Part shown: in pieces, positions 34,999 to 44,658 of the stretch
Layout of the letters: each line of letters begins with the position of its first letter
Position numbering within the stretch: the first letter of the stretch is position 1
From: Pseudarthrobacter chlorophenolicus A6
GTDB taxonomy: Bacteria; Actinomycetota; Actinomycetes; Actinomycetales; Micrococcaceae
Assembly: GCF_000022025.1 (NCBI RefSeq)
Contig: NC_011886.1
Span: forward strand, 1,178,097 to 1,242,096
Reading direction: 5' to 3'
DNA: 64,000 nucleotides
The notes under the pieces: model-generated
Database searches by the model: none
What the model was told of the DNA's origin: nothing
The model's input: only the letters and a program-made list of their open reading frames with translations
Program-made: the position numbers and the translations under genes

Positions 34999-37356
34999 GA
35001 CGACCGCCGGACGGGTGGCCATCTCCGCCGCCTGGTGCAGCGCCTCCACCATGGACCGGGAATCCGCGATGTTCTTCCCGGCGATGTCGAACGCGGTGCC
35101 GTGGTCCACGGACGTGCGGATCACCGGCAGGCCCACCGTGATGTTCACGCCCGCCTCGATGCCCAGCACCTTCACCGGCCCGTGCCCCTGGTCGTGGTAC
35201 ATGGCCACCACCAGGTCGTAATCACCACGGCCGGCCAGGAAGAACAGCGTGTCCGCCGGCAGCGGGCCCACCGCGTTGATCCCGTCCGCCTGCGCCGCCT
35301 TCACGCCCGGCTCGATCTTCTCCGCTTCCTCGCCCTGCCCGAACAGCCCGTTCTCGCCCGCGTGCGGGTTGATGGCGCACACGCCGATCTTCGGGTTGGG
35401 GATGCCCGCCCGCACCAGCGCCTCATGGCCGCGGCGGATGGTCCGCTCCACCAGGTCCGGGTTGATCTTCCGGATGGCGTCCATCAGCCCGATGTGCGTA
35501 GTCACGTGGATCACCCGGATCTTGGGCGTGGAGAGCATCATGGACACTTCCTCCGTGCCCGTCAGGTGCGCCAGCAGTTCGGTGTGCCCGGGGAAGATGT
35601 GCCCGGCGGCGTGCAGCGCCTCCTTGTTCAGCGGCGCGGTGCAGATGGCCTGCACCTTCCCGGCCATTGCCAGCTCGCTGGCCACCCGGATGTATTCGTA
35701 CGCGGCGTGCCCGGCCACGGGGGAGAGCTGCCCCCACGCCAGATCCTCCGGCAGCAGGTTCAGGTCGATCACGTTCACCCGGCCCGGCGTGAACACCGCG
35801 TCCTCCACGTTCTCGATGCTCTGGATGTCCGCCTCGACGCCCAGGGTCTCCGCGGCCTGGCGCAGCCGCAGCGCGTCGCCGATCACCACGGGCCGGCATT
35901 CGGCGTTGCTCTGCGGATCCAGCGCGGCGGCCACCACCACCTCGGGGCCCACGCCGGCGCCGTCGCCCATGGTCACTGCAACGTAGGGAAGCTGGTTCTT
36001 GGTTGCTGAGTCAGTCATTGTTGCTCCAGATTGTTCGGAAGTCTTGCGGGGAAGGGTAGTGGCGGGAGCCGGTGCGGACCGGCGCTCCCGGATTTCGTCA
36101 TACAGCTGCAGGAGGGCCAGGTCGTCGCCGAAGCTGCCGGGCTTGGTGCCCACCAGCGTCCCGTCGTCCGCCCGGCTCAGCACGGCCCCGTGCTGCACCG
36201 CCGCGAGTGGCACCAGGCCGGAATGCCCGACGGCGTCCAGCACCTCGCGTGCCGTCTCACCGCCCGTCAGGATCAGGTCCGCCGGGGCCGCCTTCGCCGC
36301 CTGGGCAGCGAACGCAGACAGGGCCTGCACGATGCGGGCAGAGCCAGACGGGTCCACTCTTGCGGCAGCCAACCCCACAACTACGCGGGCGCCTGCCGTC
36401 AAATCTGCTATAACCTGGGCCAGTTGGGGAGCATACGCATCCCGGGCGCCGGCATAGAGCGGGTGCAGCCGGACCACCGTAAAGCCGTTGGCCTCCAGCT
36501 GCGCCAGCTGCGCCTGGGCCGTTTTGGACGCGGAGCCGACGACGGCGAGCACCGGCCGTGCGCCTTCCTGCGGTTCTGCGCTGGGTGCGTCCGCCGGTGC
36601 CACGTTCTGCGCATTACGCGCAGTTTTGGTGCCGAGCCGCTGCGCGAGGACATCCGCCGCTCCGCCGGTTCCCACCAGCACGATGCGGTGTCCGCCGGCG
36701 GTGAAGCCGAGTTCCAGCAGGGCATCCACCACGTGCTCCAGGTCCGCCGTGGTTTCCCCATCGGCCACCACCAGCGCGGGCCGGCCGTCCAGCAGCCCGG
36801 CCAGGCGGGACGGCACGCTGCTTGACCGCACCGCCTCAAGGTCCAGGGCCTGCACCTGCTCCGGGTTCTCCGGGAGCAGCAGGGACGGAATGTCCGCGGG
36901 CGGGGCCGAAACCTCCGCCTGCCACAGGTCCGTCTCCGCCAGGGGAGAGCCGGCAACAAAGGGACGGCCGGCGCGCACTGTGCGTTGCAGCTGGGGGAGT
37001 GCCCCCGCAACCACAACGTGATACCCGAGGCCTGCCAGTGCGGCGGCCTCGGCGCTGACGTTGCCGCGCCACAGGGAGTCGATCTTCTTGAACAGCACCT
37101 CAGCGCCGGATGCAGCGGCAGAGGAAAACGCGTCCTTGACGAGTACCGCGGCGGCGGCCGGGTCCAGGCCGCGGGAATGCGTATCGGTGACCAGCGCCCC
37201 GGCGGGTGATTCCGCGAAGGAGGCGCCGGCGTCGTACGTGGTGCCAGGTGACTGGGCACCCAGCGTGAGCCGCGTGCGCAGCCCATGCTGCACAAAGCAG
37301 GAGCCAACCTCGGCGGCGCCGGAGAAATCGTCGGCCTGCACAAAGACGGAAGCCAC
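34990..37356 (-). CDS. fusion of a four-carbon acid-sugar kinase (DUF1537) and a PdxA2-like 4-phosphate dehydrogenase
   Basis: 788 residues from a GTG at 37356 with GAGAGGAG upstream. Residues about 1-420 are a DUF1537 kinase (FVQADDFSGAAEVGSCF, GGETAREVLDAVG). From about residue 447 (MTDSATKNQLPYVAVTMGDGAGVGPEV) the protein is PdxA-like, with metal-binding His residues in TAPLNKEALHAAG, PGHTELLAH and MYHDQGHGPVKV. In the known pathway a DUF1537 kinase phosphorylates D-threonate or D-erythronate and PdxA2 oxidises and decarboxylates it to dihydroxyacetone phosphate. The internal ATG at 36018 has its own GGAG, so a free dehydrogenase may also be made. Confidence 0.85.
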   Translation of the reverse strand: MASVFVQADDFSGAAEVGSCFVQHGLRTRLTLGAQSPGTTYDAGASFAESPAGALVTDTHSRGLDPAAAAVLVKDAFSSAAASGAEVLFKKIDSLWRGNVSAEAAALAGLGYHVVVAGALPQLQRTVRAGRPFVAGSPLAETDLWQAEVSAPPADIPSLLLPENPEQVQALDLEAVRSSSVPSRLAGLLDGRPALVVADGETTADLEHVVDALLELGFTAGGHRIVLVGTGGAADVLAQRLGTKTARNAQNVAPADAPSAEPQEGARPVLAVVGSASKTAQAQLAQLEANGFTVVRLHPLYAGARDAYAPQLAQVIADLTAGARVVVGLAAARVDPSGSARIVQALSAFAAQAAKAAPADLILTGGETAREVLDAVGHSGLVPLAAVQHGAVLSRADDGTLVGTKPGSFGDDLALLQLYDEIRERRSAPAPATTLPRKTSEQSGATMTDSATKNQLPYVAVTMGDGAGVGPEVVVAAALDPQSNAECRPVVIGDALRLRQAAETLGVEADIQSIENVEDAVFTPGRVNVIDLNLLPEDLAWGQLSPVAGHAAYEYIRVASELAMAGKVQAICTAPLNKEALHAAGHIFPGHTELLAHLTGTEEVSMMLSTPKIRVIHVTTHIGLMDAIRKINPDLVERTIRRGHEALVRAGIPNPKIGVCAINPHAGENGLFGQGEEAEKIEPGVKAAQADGINAVGPLPADTLFFLAGRGDYDLVVAMYHDQGHGPVKVLGIEAGVNITVGLPVIRTSVDHGTAFDIAGKNIADSRSMVEALHQAAEMATRPAVVGR

Positions 37357-37424
37357 ATTGCTCCTCTCGCGGTGGTAGCTGGCGGGAACCCGCCGAAGCA
37401 GCGGGAGTCCTAACATCATGACAC

Positions 37425-37458
37425 GGTTGCGCGAAACACGCTAGAGGGGTTGCGCGAA
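37425..37458. promoter_or_regulatory. direct repeat GGTTGCGCGAA (two copies, 23 bp apart), candidate DeoR operator
   Basis: Identical 11-mers at 37425-37435 and 37448-37458 lie in the 190-bp region between the divergent kinase-dehydrogenase and ABC-transport genes. DeoR-family repressors often bind spaced repeats there. A further GCGC half-site follows the second copy. Confidence 0.5.
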
Positions 37459-37546
37459 TTGCGCATGAGTGGCAAAGTGATGCACACAACATCCGGCGCA
37501 GCCAACCCTGGCCGCCCGCCGTCCCCGATCTACCGAGAGGTCAACG

Positions 37547-39121
37547 ATGACCGTTCTTCCTCAAGGACGTGAGATTTCCCGCCGCCGCCTGCTGCAGTTC
37601 GGCACGGCCGCAGGGTTTCTGCTGGGCACCGGCAGCCTGGCCGGCTGCGCCGGTCCCACCGGCCTCCCCGGACCCAGCACCCTGACCCTGGCCCTGAACC
37701 GCTCCCTGGTCAGCCTGGACAACAAGCTCAACCAGTTCGATGCCGCCGTCACCGTACAGCGCTCCGTCCGCCAGGGCCTCACCGCCATCGGCCCCGAAAC
37801 CAAGCCCGTCCTGGTGCTGGCCGAACGCTTCGAAATGACCGGCCCCACCGAATGGACCGTCACCCTCCGCGAAGGCATCCGCTACTCGGACGGCAGCCCC
37901 GTGCAGATCGAGGATGTGGCCACCGCCCTGAAGATGTACAAGCAGGTGCAGGGCTCCTTCGTAGCAGGCTTCTTCCCCGAATTCCCCGAGGTTGTCCCCG
38001 TGGACAACCGCACGTTCAAGATGGTGTCCAAGAACCCCGTCCCCATCCTGGACAGCCTCATGAGCATGATCCTGATTACCCCGGCCGCACAGAACAAGCC
38101 GGAGGAACTCCAGGAAGGCGTGGGCACCGGCCCCTACAAGGTCACCAAGTTCAACCGCGGCGCCGGCACCTACAGCCTGGCACGCAACGAGAACTACTGG
38201 GGCCCGGCGCCGGAGATCGAGAACGTGGAAGTCCGGTTCCTCCCCGAGGAATCCAGCCGCGTCATCGCCCTGCGCAGCGGCGAGGTGGACATCATCGACT
38301 CCATCACCCCGGACTCCCGCGAACAGCTGGCCGGCCTCCCCGGCGTCCAGCTGGCCGAGGCGTCCAGCCTGCGGCTCAACCAGATCTTCTACAACTTCCG
38401 CAAGCCCGCCGGCCACCCCCTGGCCGATGTCCGCGTCCGTGAAGCCCTCAGCTGGGCCATCGACGGCGAATCCCTGGTCAAGGACGTGCTGGTGGACTCC
38501 GTCAGCGCCGCCGAGGGCGTCACGCCCGGCAGCCTCACCGGCTACCACAAGACCGGCACCTACACCTACGATCCGGAGAAGGCCAAGGCCCGGCTCGCCG
38601 AGCTCGGCGTCAAGGACCTCACCCTGAAGATCATCTGGGAAACCGGAGAATTTGCCTCCGACACCTCCGTGATGGAAGCCCTGGTGGAAATGTTCGGCAA
38701 GATCGGCGTCAAAACCGAACTCCAGCAGTTCGAACCCGGCGGCAACATCCTGGCCTGGCGCCAGGGCAAGCAGGGCGACTGGGACCTGCTGGGCAACGGC
38801 TTCTCCAGCCCCACCGGCCTGGCCATCACCATGATGCAGGGCATGTACGCCGGCACCCCGGAGAAGGAAAAGACCCGCGACACCTACCAGGGCTACGTCA
38901 TCCCCGAGGTGCAGGCCAAGATCCAGGCCGCCTCCTCCGAGGTGGACGCCACCCGCCGGCAGGAACTGCTGGCCGACGCGCAGCAGGCCATCTGGGACAC
39001 CTGGCCCTGCGCCTGGGCGTTCGTGCCCAAGTCCGTCTTGGCCCACCGGAACCGGGTCTCCGGCATCAACCTGGCACCCACCAACTCCTACCCGCTCGTC
39101 GACGCACGGCTGGAGGCCTAA
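37547..39121 (+). CDS. ABC transporter substrate-binding lipoprotein, peptide/nickel (SBP family 5)
   Basis: 524 residues, family-typical length. The signal is twin-arginine (SRRRLLQFG) plus a lipobox LAGC with Cys34, so the protein is folded before export and lipid-anchored outside. Family-5 features are WTVTLREGIRYSDGSPV and GTGPYKVTKF. Many SBP-5 proteins bind oligosaccharides or sugar acids rather than peptides. With the acid-sugar genes around it, a sugar-acid or glycoside substrate is likely. First gene of an eight- or nine-gene operon. Confidence 0.92.
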   Translation: MTVLPQGREISRRRLLQFGTAAGFLLGTGSLAGCAGPTGLPGPSTLTLALNRSLVSLDNKLNQFDAAVTVQRSVRQGLTAIGPETKPVLVLAERFEMTGPTEWTVTLREGIRYSDGSPVQIEDVATALKMYKQVQGSFVAGFFPEFPEVVPVDNRTFKMVSKNPVPILDSLMSMILITPAAQNKPEELQEGVGTGPYKVTKFNRGAGTYSLARNENYWGPAPEIENVEVRFLPEESSRVIALRSGEVDIIDSITPDSREQLAGLPGVQLAEASSLRLNQIFYNFRKPAGHPLADVRVREALSWAIDGESLVKDVLVDSVSAAEGVTPGSLTGYHKTGTYTYDPEKAKARLAELGVKDLTLKIIWETGEFASDTSVMEALVEMFGKIGVKTELQQFEPGGNILAWRQGKQGDWDLLGNGFSSPTGLAITMMQGMYAGTPEKEKTRDTYQGYVIPEVQAKIQAASSEVDATRRQELLADAQQAIWDTWPCAWAFVPKSVLAHRNRVSGINLAPTNSYPLVDARLEA

Positions 39122-39124
39122 GCC

Positions 39125-40060
39125 ATGACGAACTACATCCTCAAACGCCTGGGACAGGGCCTGCTCACCGTGTTCCTCACGGTGTCCACCGTGTTCATCC
39201 TGATCCGCATGGCCCCGGGCGATCCCGCCGTCTCCTACGCCGGCCCGCTGGCCACCACCGAACAGCTGGACGCCGTCCGCGAACAGTTCGGCCTGAACAA
39301 GCCGCTGCTGGAGCAGTACTGGATCTTCATCCAGCAGCTGGTCACCGGCAACCTGGGCCAGTCCTACTCGTTCCAGGCCCCCGCCATGCAGGTGGTCTTC
39401 GAACGCATGCCGTACACCCTCACCCTGGCAACGGCCGCCATCCTGCTGACCGCCGTCGTCGCCATTCCCCTGGGCGTGTGGATGTCCCGCCGCCCGGACA
39501 CCGGCCGCGAATTCGGCGTCAACGTCCTCACCATCGCCGGGCAGTCCATGCCGGACTTCTGGACCGGCATCATGCTGCTCACCGGCTTCGCCGTGCTGAT
39601 CCCCATCTTCCCGGCCTCCGGCTTCGCCACCTGGGGCGGGCTGGTGCTCCCCACCATCACCATCGCCATCCTGCAGATCGCCCTGATCTCCCGCATGGTG
39701 CGCCGCGAAATGACCAACAACTTCGCCGCCCCGTACCTCACGGTGGCCCGGTCCCGCGGCGTCCGCAGCTCCTTGCTTACCTGGCGCTACGCCATGGGCA
39801 ACTCCGCCATCCCCGTTTTCACCGCCCTGGGCACCCGGTTCGCCGCGATGCTCAACGGCGTGGTGGTGGTGGAAGTGGTGTTCGCCTGGCCCGGCGTCGG
39901 TTCCCTCATTGTCCGGGCGCTCGAAACCCGCGACTACCCCCTCATCCAGGCCACGGTCCTGATCACCGCGCTCCTGGCGGTGGGCGTCCAGCTGCTCATC
40001 GACCTCGCCTACCCGCTCCTTGATCCCCGCGTTCGTCTTGGAAAGGCGGCAGCAGCATGA
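39125..40060 (+). CDS. ABC transporter permease, OppB/DppB type
   Basis: 311 residues with six predicted membrane helices, starting NYILKRLGQGLLTVFLTVS. The DppB pattern is present: FGLNKPLLEQYW after the first helix, and the EAA-loop region ending ARSRGVRSSLLTWRYAMGNS. It pairs with the next gene through an ATGA overlap. Confidence 0.92.
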   Translation: MTNYILKRLGQGLLTVFLTVSTVFILIRMAPGDPAVSYAGPLATTEQLDAVREQFGLNKPLLEQYWIFIQQLVTGNLGQSYSFQAPAMQVVFERMPYTLTLATAAILLTAVVAIPLGVWMSRRPDTGREFGVNVLTIAGQSMPDFWTGIMLLTGFAVLIPIFPASGFATWGGLVLPTITIAILQIALISRMVRREMTNNFAAPYLTVARSRGVRSSLLTWRYAMGNSAIPVFTALGTRFAAMLNGVVVVEVVFAWPGVGSLIVRALETRDYPLIQATVLITALLAVGVQLLIDLAYPLLDPRVRLGKAAAA

Positions 40061-40995
40061 GCCTCGAAACAGCAACCCCCGCCCCGGGCACGCCGGGCGC
40101 CGGCACCCCGGCCCGGCAGCCCAGCCCCAGCGCCGTCACCAAGGCGGACATCGCCAAGGCAGGCGCCACCCGGCGTCGTAAATCCGCCCAGCTGAAGCTC
40201 ATCATCGGCACCGTCTGCACCCTGCTGGTGATCATCCCCATCATCCTGGCCCAGGTGCTCCCGCTGCCGGACGCCAACTTCCAGGACCTCGGCGCCCGGC
40301 GCCTGCCGCCGCTCACCGACGGGCACCTGTTCGGCACCGACCAGCTGGGCCGCGACCTGCTCTCCCGCGTGCTGCACGGCGGTCAGGTCTCGCTGACCAT
40401 CGGCCTGCTGGCCGTCCTGGTCTCCGGTGCCATCGGCGTGATCCTCGGCGCGGCCGCCGGCTACTTCGGCGGCTGGGTGGACACCATCGTCTCCCGCGTC
40501 CTCGAAGCCCAGATGTCCCTGCCGCTGCTCATGATGCTGCTGCTGGTGGTGGCCCTGTTCGGCCCCTCCATCCCCGTGATCACGTTCGTGATCGCCATTG
40601 CCCAATGGCCCGAAGTTGCCCGCCTCACCCGCTCCATGGTGCTGGTGGAACGCGAAAAGCCGTACGTCTCCGCCGCCCGGATTTTGGGCCTGCACCGCAT
40701 CCAGATCCTCATCCAGCACATCATCCCCAACGTCATCAAGCAGGCAACCCTGGTGGTCCTCCTCCTGCTGGCCCAGGCCGTGCTGCTCGAATCCGCGTTG
40801 TCCTTCCTGGGTGCCGGCCCGCAGCGGCCCTTCGCCACCTGGGGCCGCATCATCTCCGACGGCCAGGACTACATCACCACCTCCTGGTGGATGGTCACCC
40901 TGCCCGGCCTGGTAATCGTGCTCATGGTGGTGGGCGTCAACCTGCTGGGCGACGGCCTCCGCGACCGTCCCCGCCGCAAGAAGAAGGGTGCCTGA
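40057..40995 (+). CDS. ABC transporter permease, OppC/DppC type
   Basis: 312 residues: a short cytoplasmic N-terminus, then six helices. HLFGTDQLGRDLLSRVLHGGQVSL is the DppC signature. The EAA loop reads EREKPYVSAARILGLHRIQILIQHIIPN. It overlaps its upstream partner by 4 bp and forms the importer pore with it. Confidence 0.92.
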   Translation: MSLETATPAPGTPGAGTPARQPSPSAVTKADIAKAGATRRRKSAQLKLIIGTVCTLLVIIPIILAQVLPLPDANFQDLGARRLPPLTDGHLFGTDQLGRDLLSRVLHGGQVSLTIGLLAVLVSGAIGVILGAAAGYFGGWVDTIVSRVLEAQMSLPLLMMLLLVVALFGPSIPVITFVIAIAQWPEVARLTRSMVLVEREKPYVSAARILGLHRIQILIQHIIPNVIKQATLVVLLLLAQAVLLESALSFLGAGPQRPFATWGRIISDGQDYITTSWWMVTLPGLVIVLMVVGVNLLGDGLRDRPRRKKKGA

Positions 40996-40996
40996 C

Positions 40997-41941
40997 ATGA
41001 CTGCCTCAGCTGAGACCCAGCCCGCTTCCCCGAATTCCCCCAAGTCCGCCGAGCAGCCGCTGCTGGAGGTCCGCGACTTCCAGGTGGAACTCATCACGGA
41101 CACCGCCATCATCCGCGCCGTGGACGCCGTCAGCTTCACCATCCACCGCGGCGAAACGGTCACCATCATCGGCGAGTCCGGCTCCGGCAAATCCACGACG
41201 GCGATGGGCATCCTCCGCCTGCTGCCCGAGGACCTGGCGGTACTGTCCGGCACCGTGGTGATTGACGGCGTCGACATCTCCGCCGATCCCAAGGCCATCA
41301 ACAAGGTGCGCGGCAAGACCCTGGCGCTCATCCCGCAGGACCCCATGACGGCGCTGAGCCCGGTCCACTCGATCGGCGGCCAGCTGTTCGAAGCCATCAA
41401 GATCGCCGGCGCCGCGTCCGGCAAAGACAAGGCGGCGCTGCAGGCCCGGGCCGTGCGGCTGCTGGAGCAGGTGCACATTCCCACCCCCGAGGTGCAGCTC
41501 AAGAAGTACCCGCACCAGCTCTCCGGCGGCATGCTGCAGCGCGTGCTGATCGCCATCGCACTGGCGTCCGAGCCGCAGCTGCTGGTGGCGGACGAGCCCA
41601 CCTCCGCCCTGGACGTCACCGTGCAGGGCGGCATCCTGGACCTGCTGCTGGAACTGCAGGAACAGCGCGGCATCGGCATCCTGATGATCACGCACGACCT
41701 CGGCGTCGCCCGGCTCATCTCGGACCGCATCCACGTGATGAAGGACGGCGCGTTCGTGGAATCCGGCGACGTCCAGCAGATTGTGGACCACCCCGCCACC
41801 GAATACACGCAGACCCTGCTGGCCGCCGTGCCCGTGCTCGGGCCGTGGGACGAAACCCCCACCGCCAGCGGCCGCCGCGCCGCCGGTGCCACCTCAACCA
41901 CCACTGACCCAGCCCTCACCGAGACCGGAGCCAAGCCATGA
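40997..41941 (+). CDS. ABC transporter ATP-binding protein, OppD/DppD type
   Basis: 314 residues. Walker A GESGSGKST, signature LSGGMLQR and Walker [13 protein letters not shown] are intact, with the D- and H-loops following (LMITHDLG). I use the ATG at 40997; a GTG at 40988 overlapping the preceding gene is an alternative. It forms the ATPase heterodimer with the next gene. The tail is low in complexity (alanine/threonine-rich). Confidence 0.92.
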   Translation: MTASAETQPASPNSPKSAEQPLLEVRDFQVELITDTAIIRAVDAVSFTIHRGETVTIIGESGSGKSTTAMGILRLLPEDLAVLSGTVVIDGVDISADPKAINKVRGKTLALIPQDPMTALSPVHSIGGQLFEAIKIAGAASGKDKAALQARAVRLLEQVHIPTPEVQLKKYPHQLSGGMLQRVLIAIALASEPQLLVADEPTSALDVTVQGGILDLLLELQEQRGIGILMITHDLGVARLISDRIHVMKDGAFVESGDVQQIVDHPATEYTQTLLAAVPVLGPWDETPTASGRRAAGATSTTTDPALTETGAKP

Positions 41942-42771
41942 CCCAGCCGTTCCTCGCCGTCGACAACCTGGTGGTGGACTATCACGTACCCGGTGGCACC
42001 TTCCGGGCCGTGGACAACGTCTCCTTCTCCGTGGACAAAGGCAAGACGATCGCCGTGGTGGGTGAATCCGGCTGCGGCAAGTCCACGGTGGCCAAGGCCC
42101 TCATGCGGCTGGTGACCCCCACCAGCGGCTCCATCAACCTGGACGGCACGGACATCGCTGCCATGAGCGAGGCCAAGCTGCGGCCCATGCGCTCCAGGTT
42201 CCAGATGGTGTTCCAGGACCCGTACGGCTCGCTGGACCCGCACATGACCGCGCAGGAAATCGTGGCCGAGCCGCTGAAGCTGCAGGGCATCCGCTCCAAG
42301 GCTGAACGGCACGCGGCTGCTGCCAAGCTGATCGACCAGGTGGGCCTGCCGGTGAAGTCCCTGGAGAAGCACCCGGGGGAGTTCTCCGGCGGCCAGCGGC
42401 AGCGCATCGGCATCGCCCGGGCGCTCGCCTCCAAGCCCGAACTGCTGGTCTGCGACGAAGCCACCAGCGCCCTGGACGTCTCTGTGCAGGCGCAGGTGCT
42501 GCGGCTGCTCAAGTCCATCCAGGACGAAACCGGCATCACCTACGTGTTCATCTCGCACAACCTTGGCGTGGTGCAGGAGATCAGCGATACCGTCATGGTG
42601 ATGCAGCGCGGCAAGCTCGTGGAACACGGCACCACCGCGTCCGTCCTGACCGCCCCCAAGGAGGATTACACCCGCAAACTCCGCCGCGCGGCGCTGGACC
42701 CCTCCACCATGACCGGCTTGAAGCCGCGGCACATTGTCCGCTCCCTGGCGCTGGCAAACCAGTCCAACTGA
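41938..42771 (+). CDS. ABC transporter ATP-binding protein, OppF/DppF type
   Basis: 277 residues with Walker A GESGCGKST, LSG-like signature FSGGQRQR and Walker B LLVCDEATSALD. The family's VFQDPYGSLDPHMT segment is present. ATGA overlap with the OppD gene. Confidence 0.92.
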   Translation: MTQPFLAVDNLVVDYHVPGGTFRAVDNVSFSVDKGKTIAVVGESGCGKSTVAKALMRLVTPTSGSINLDGTDIAAMSEAKLRPMRSRFQMVFQDPYGSLDPHMTAQEIVAEPLKLQGIRSKAERHAAAAKLIDQVGLPVKSLEKHPGEFSGGQRQRIGIARALASKPELLVCDEATSALDVSVQAQVLRLLKSIQDETGITYVFISHNLGVVQEISDTVMVMQRGKLVEHGTTASVLTAPKEDYTRKLRRAALDPSTMTGLKPRHIVRSLALANQSN

Positions 42772-42817
42772 CCTCTTTCCTGACCTACCGATGCACGCAA
42801 CCACGAGGAATCAACGC

Positions 42818-43807
42818 ATGAGCACGCAGCCCGAAGGCGCCCAGGTGGACGGCCTGAAACTCCCCATATCCCGGCTGGTCCTGGGAACCATGACGTTCGG
42901 CGACACCGCCGATGAAGCCACCGCTGGCCGGATGGTGGAGGAGGCGCTCGCCGCCGGCATCACCACCATCGACACCGCCAACGCGTACGTGGGCGGGGTC
43001 ACCGAGGAGATGCTGGCGCGCCTTTTGAAGGGAAAGCGCGACGGCGTCATCCTGGCTTCCAAGGCCGGCATGCCTCATGCGGACCACGGCTCGCATTCCC
43101 CGTTGTCTCCCGAGGGGCTGCGCGCCAGCGTCGAGGGCAGCCTGCGCCGTCTGGGCACGGACAGCATTGACCTGTTCTACCTGCACCAGCCGGACCGGGC
43201 AGCGTCTCTCTCTGACACTCTGGCCACTGTGGCCGAGTTGGTTGCCGAGGGGAAGATCGGCGCGCTGGGCGTGTCCAACTTCGCCGCCTGGCAGATCGCC
43301 GACGTTGTGCACACGGCGCGTGAAGTGGGGGCGCCGCGTCCCGTCGTCGCGCAGCAGCTCTACAACCTGGTGGCCCGCCGGCTGGAGGAGGAATACCTCG
43401 AGTTTGCCTCCACCCACAACGTGCACACCATGGTCTACAACCCGCTGGGCGGAGGCCTGCTCACCGGCAAGCACAGCTTCGACGCCAAGCCCACCGAAGG
43501 CCGCTACGGCGACTCCAAGCTCGCCGCCATGTACACGCAGCGGTACTGGGACAAGCAGCTGTTCGACGCCATTGGCGAACTGTCCCGCATCGCCTCCGAC
43601 ACCGGCATCCCGCTGGCCGAGCTGTCCCTGCGCTGGCTCGCCTACCGTGACGGCGTCGGCTCCATGCTGCTGGGCGGGTCCAAAGTTGAACAGCTGCAGG
43701 CCAACATCGCCGCCGTGGCCAACGGACCCCTGCCGGCTGACGTCGTGGACGCCTGCGACGCCGTGGGCACCTCACTCCGTGGCCCGATGCCCGCCTACAA
43801 CCGCTGA
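42818..43807 (+). CDS. aldo/keto reductase
   Basis: 329 residues from ATG at 42818, with a GAGGAA upstream. The catalytic tetrad positions are visible: Asp in TIDTANAYVGG, the Tyr of ANAY, Lys in ILASKAGM and His in FYLHQPDR. A C-terminal NADP-binding region includes MLLGGSKVEQLQANI. It probably reduces a carbonyl (or oxidises a sugar alcohol) in the acid-sugar pathway; the substrate is unknown. Confidence 0.9.
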   Translation: MSTQPEGAQVDGLKLPISRLVLGTMTFGDTADEATAGRMVEEALAAGITTIDTANAYVGGVTEEMLARLLKGKRDGVILASKAGMPHADHGSHSPLSPEGLRASVEGSLRRLGTDSIDLFYLHQPDRAASLSDTLATVAELVAEGKIGALGVSNFAAWQIADVVHTAREVGAPRPVVAQQLYNLVARRLEEEYLEFASTHNVHTMVYNPLGGGLLTGKHSFDAKPTEGRYGDSKLAAMYTQRYWDKQLFDAIGELSRIASDTGIPLAELSLRWLAYRDGVGSMLLGGSKVEQLQANIAAVANGPLPADVVDACDAVGTSLRGPMPAYNR

Positions 43808-43861
43808 CCCTCTCTTCCCGAACCGATCTCTTTGCTGAACCGAACTGACTGAAGGACTCTG

Positions 43862-44653
43862 ATGACTTCCCAACTGGCCCTCGAATTCGCCCGCAAGATC
43901 CGCGCCCGTGAGCAGGCGGTGGGTTACTGGGCGGTGCTGGACGCGCCCGTGGCCACCGAACGCATCGGCCGGCTCGGCTACGACTACGTGGCCCTGGACG
44001 CGCAGCACGGCCTGCTGGGCTACTCGGGCGTCCTCAACGGGCTGATGGCCATCGACGCCGGGCACACCGCCGTGGGCATGGTCCGGGTGGAAGCGAACGA
44101 CTTCACCGCGATCGGCAAGGCGCTGGACGCCGGGGCCGTGGGCGTCATCGTGCCGCTCATCAACAACGCCGAGGACGCCGCCGCCGCGGTGGCCGCCGCC
44201 AAATACCCGCCGCTGGGTGGCCGCTCCTACGGCCCCATGCGCTCGGCCCTGCGGATCGGCCCCGTGCCGGCCGAGGCCAACGCCACCACCATGGTGTTCG
44301 CCATGATCGAGACCCCCGAGGGCCTGGCCAACGTCAAGGAAATCTGCGCCACCCCCGGCCTGGACGGCATCTATGTGGGCCCGTCCGACCTCGCGATCGC
44401 CGTGGGCGGGGCGTTCCCCGGGGATCCCGCCGTCGAAACCGAATTCAACGCCGCCCTGGAAACGATCGCCGAGGCCGCCGCCTCCGCAGGGATCGCCGCC
44501 GGCATCCACACGCCCGCCGGCACCGTTGCGGCGCAGCGGCTGACGCAGGGCTACACCTTCACCACCATCGCCTCGGACCTGACGCACCTGGAACAGATCG
44601 CCAAGTCCCACCTAGACGCCGCTCGCTCCGCTGCCGGAACCAAAAAGGACTGA
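43862..44653 (+). CDS. HpcH/HpaI-family aldolase
   Basis: 263 residues, usual length. Conserved features: ERIGRLGYDYVALDAQHGLLGY (substrate Arg/His region), MVRVEANDFTAIGKALDAGAVGVIVPLI, AMIETPEGLANV (metal-binding Glu), and IYVGPSDLAIAVGG (metal-binding Asp). Class II pyruvate aldolases cleave 2-keto-3-deoxy acids to pyruvate and an aldehyde. That fits an acid-sugar degradation operon. Confidence 0.9.
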   Translation: MTSQLALEFARKIRAREQAVGYWAVLDAPVATERIGRLGYDYVALDAQHGLLGYSGVLNGLMAIDAGHTAVGMVRVEANDFTAIGKALDAGAVGVIVPLINNAEDAAAAVAAAKYPPLGGRSYGPMRSALRIGPVPAEANATTMVFAMIETPEGLANVKEICATPGLDGIYVGPSDLAIAVGGAFPGDPAVETEFNAALETIAEAAASAGIAAGIHTPAGTVAAQRLTQGYTFTTIASDLTHLEQIAKSHLDAARSAAGTKKD

Positions 44654-44658
44654 CTTCC

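Noticed and set aside
34033..36009. 658-codon plus-strand frame
   Set aside because: Histidine/glutamine/arginine-rich antisense shadow of the DeoR and kinase-dehydrogenase genes, both of which have intact family motifs.
37541..42804. Minus-strand frames of 844 and 931 codons
   Set aside because: They are rich in Gly, Gln, His and Asp and antisense to a complete Opp-type operon whose genes all show family motifs and overlaps.
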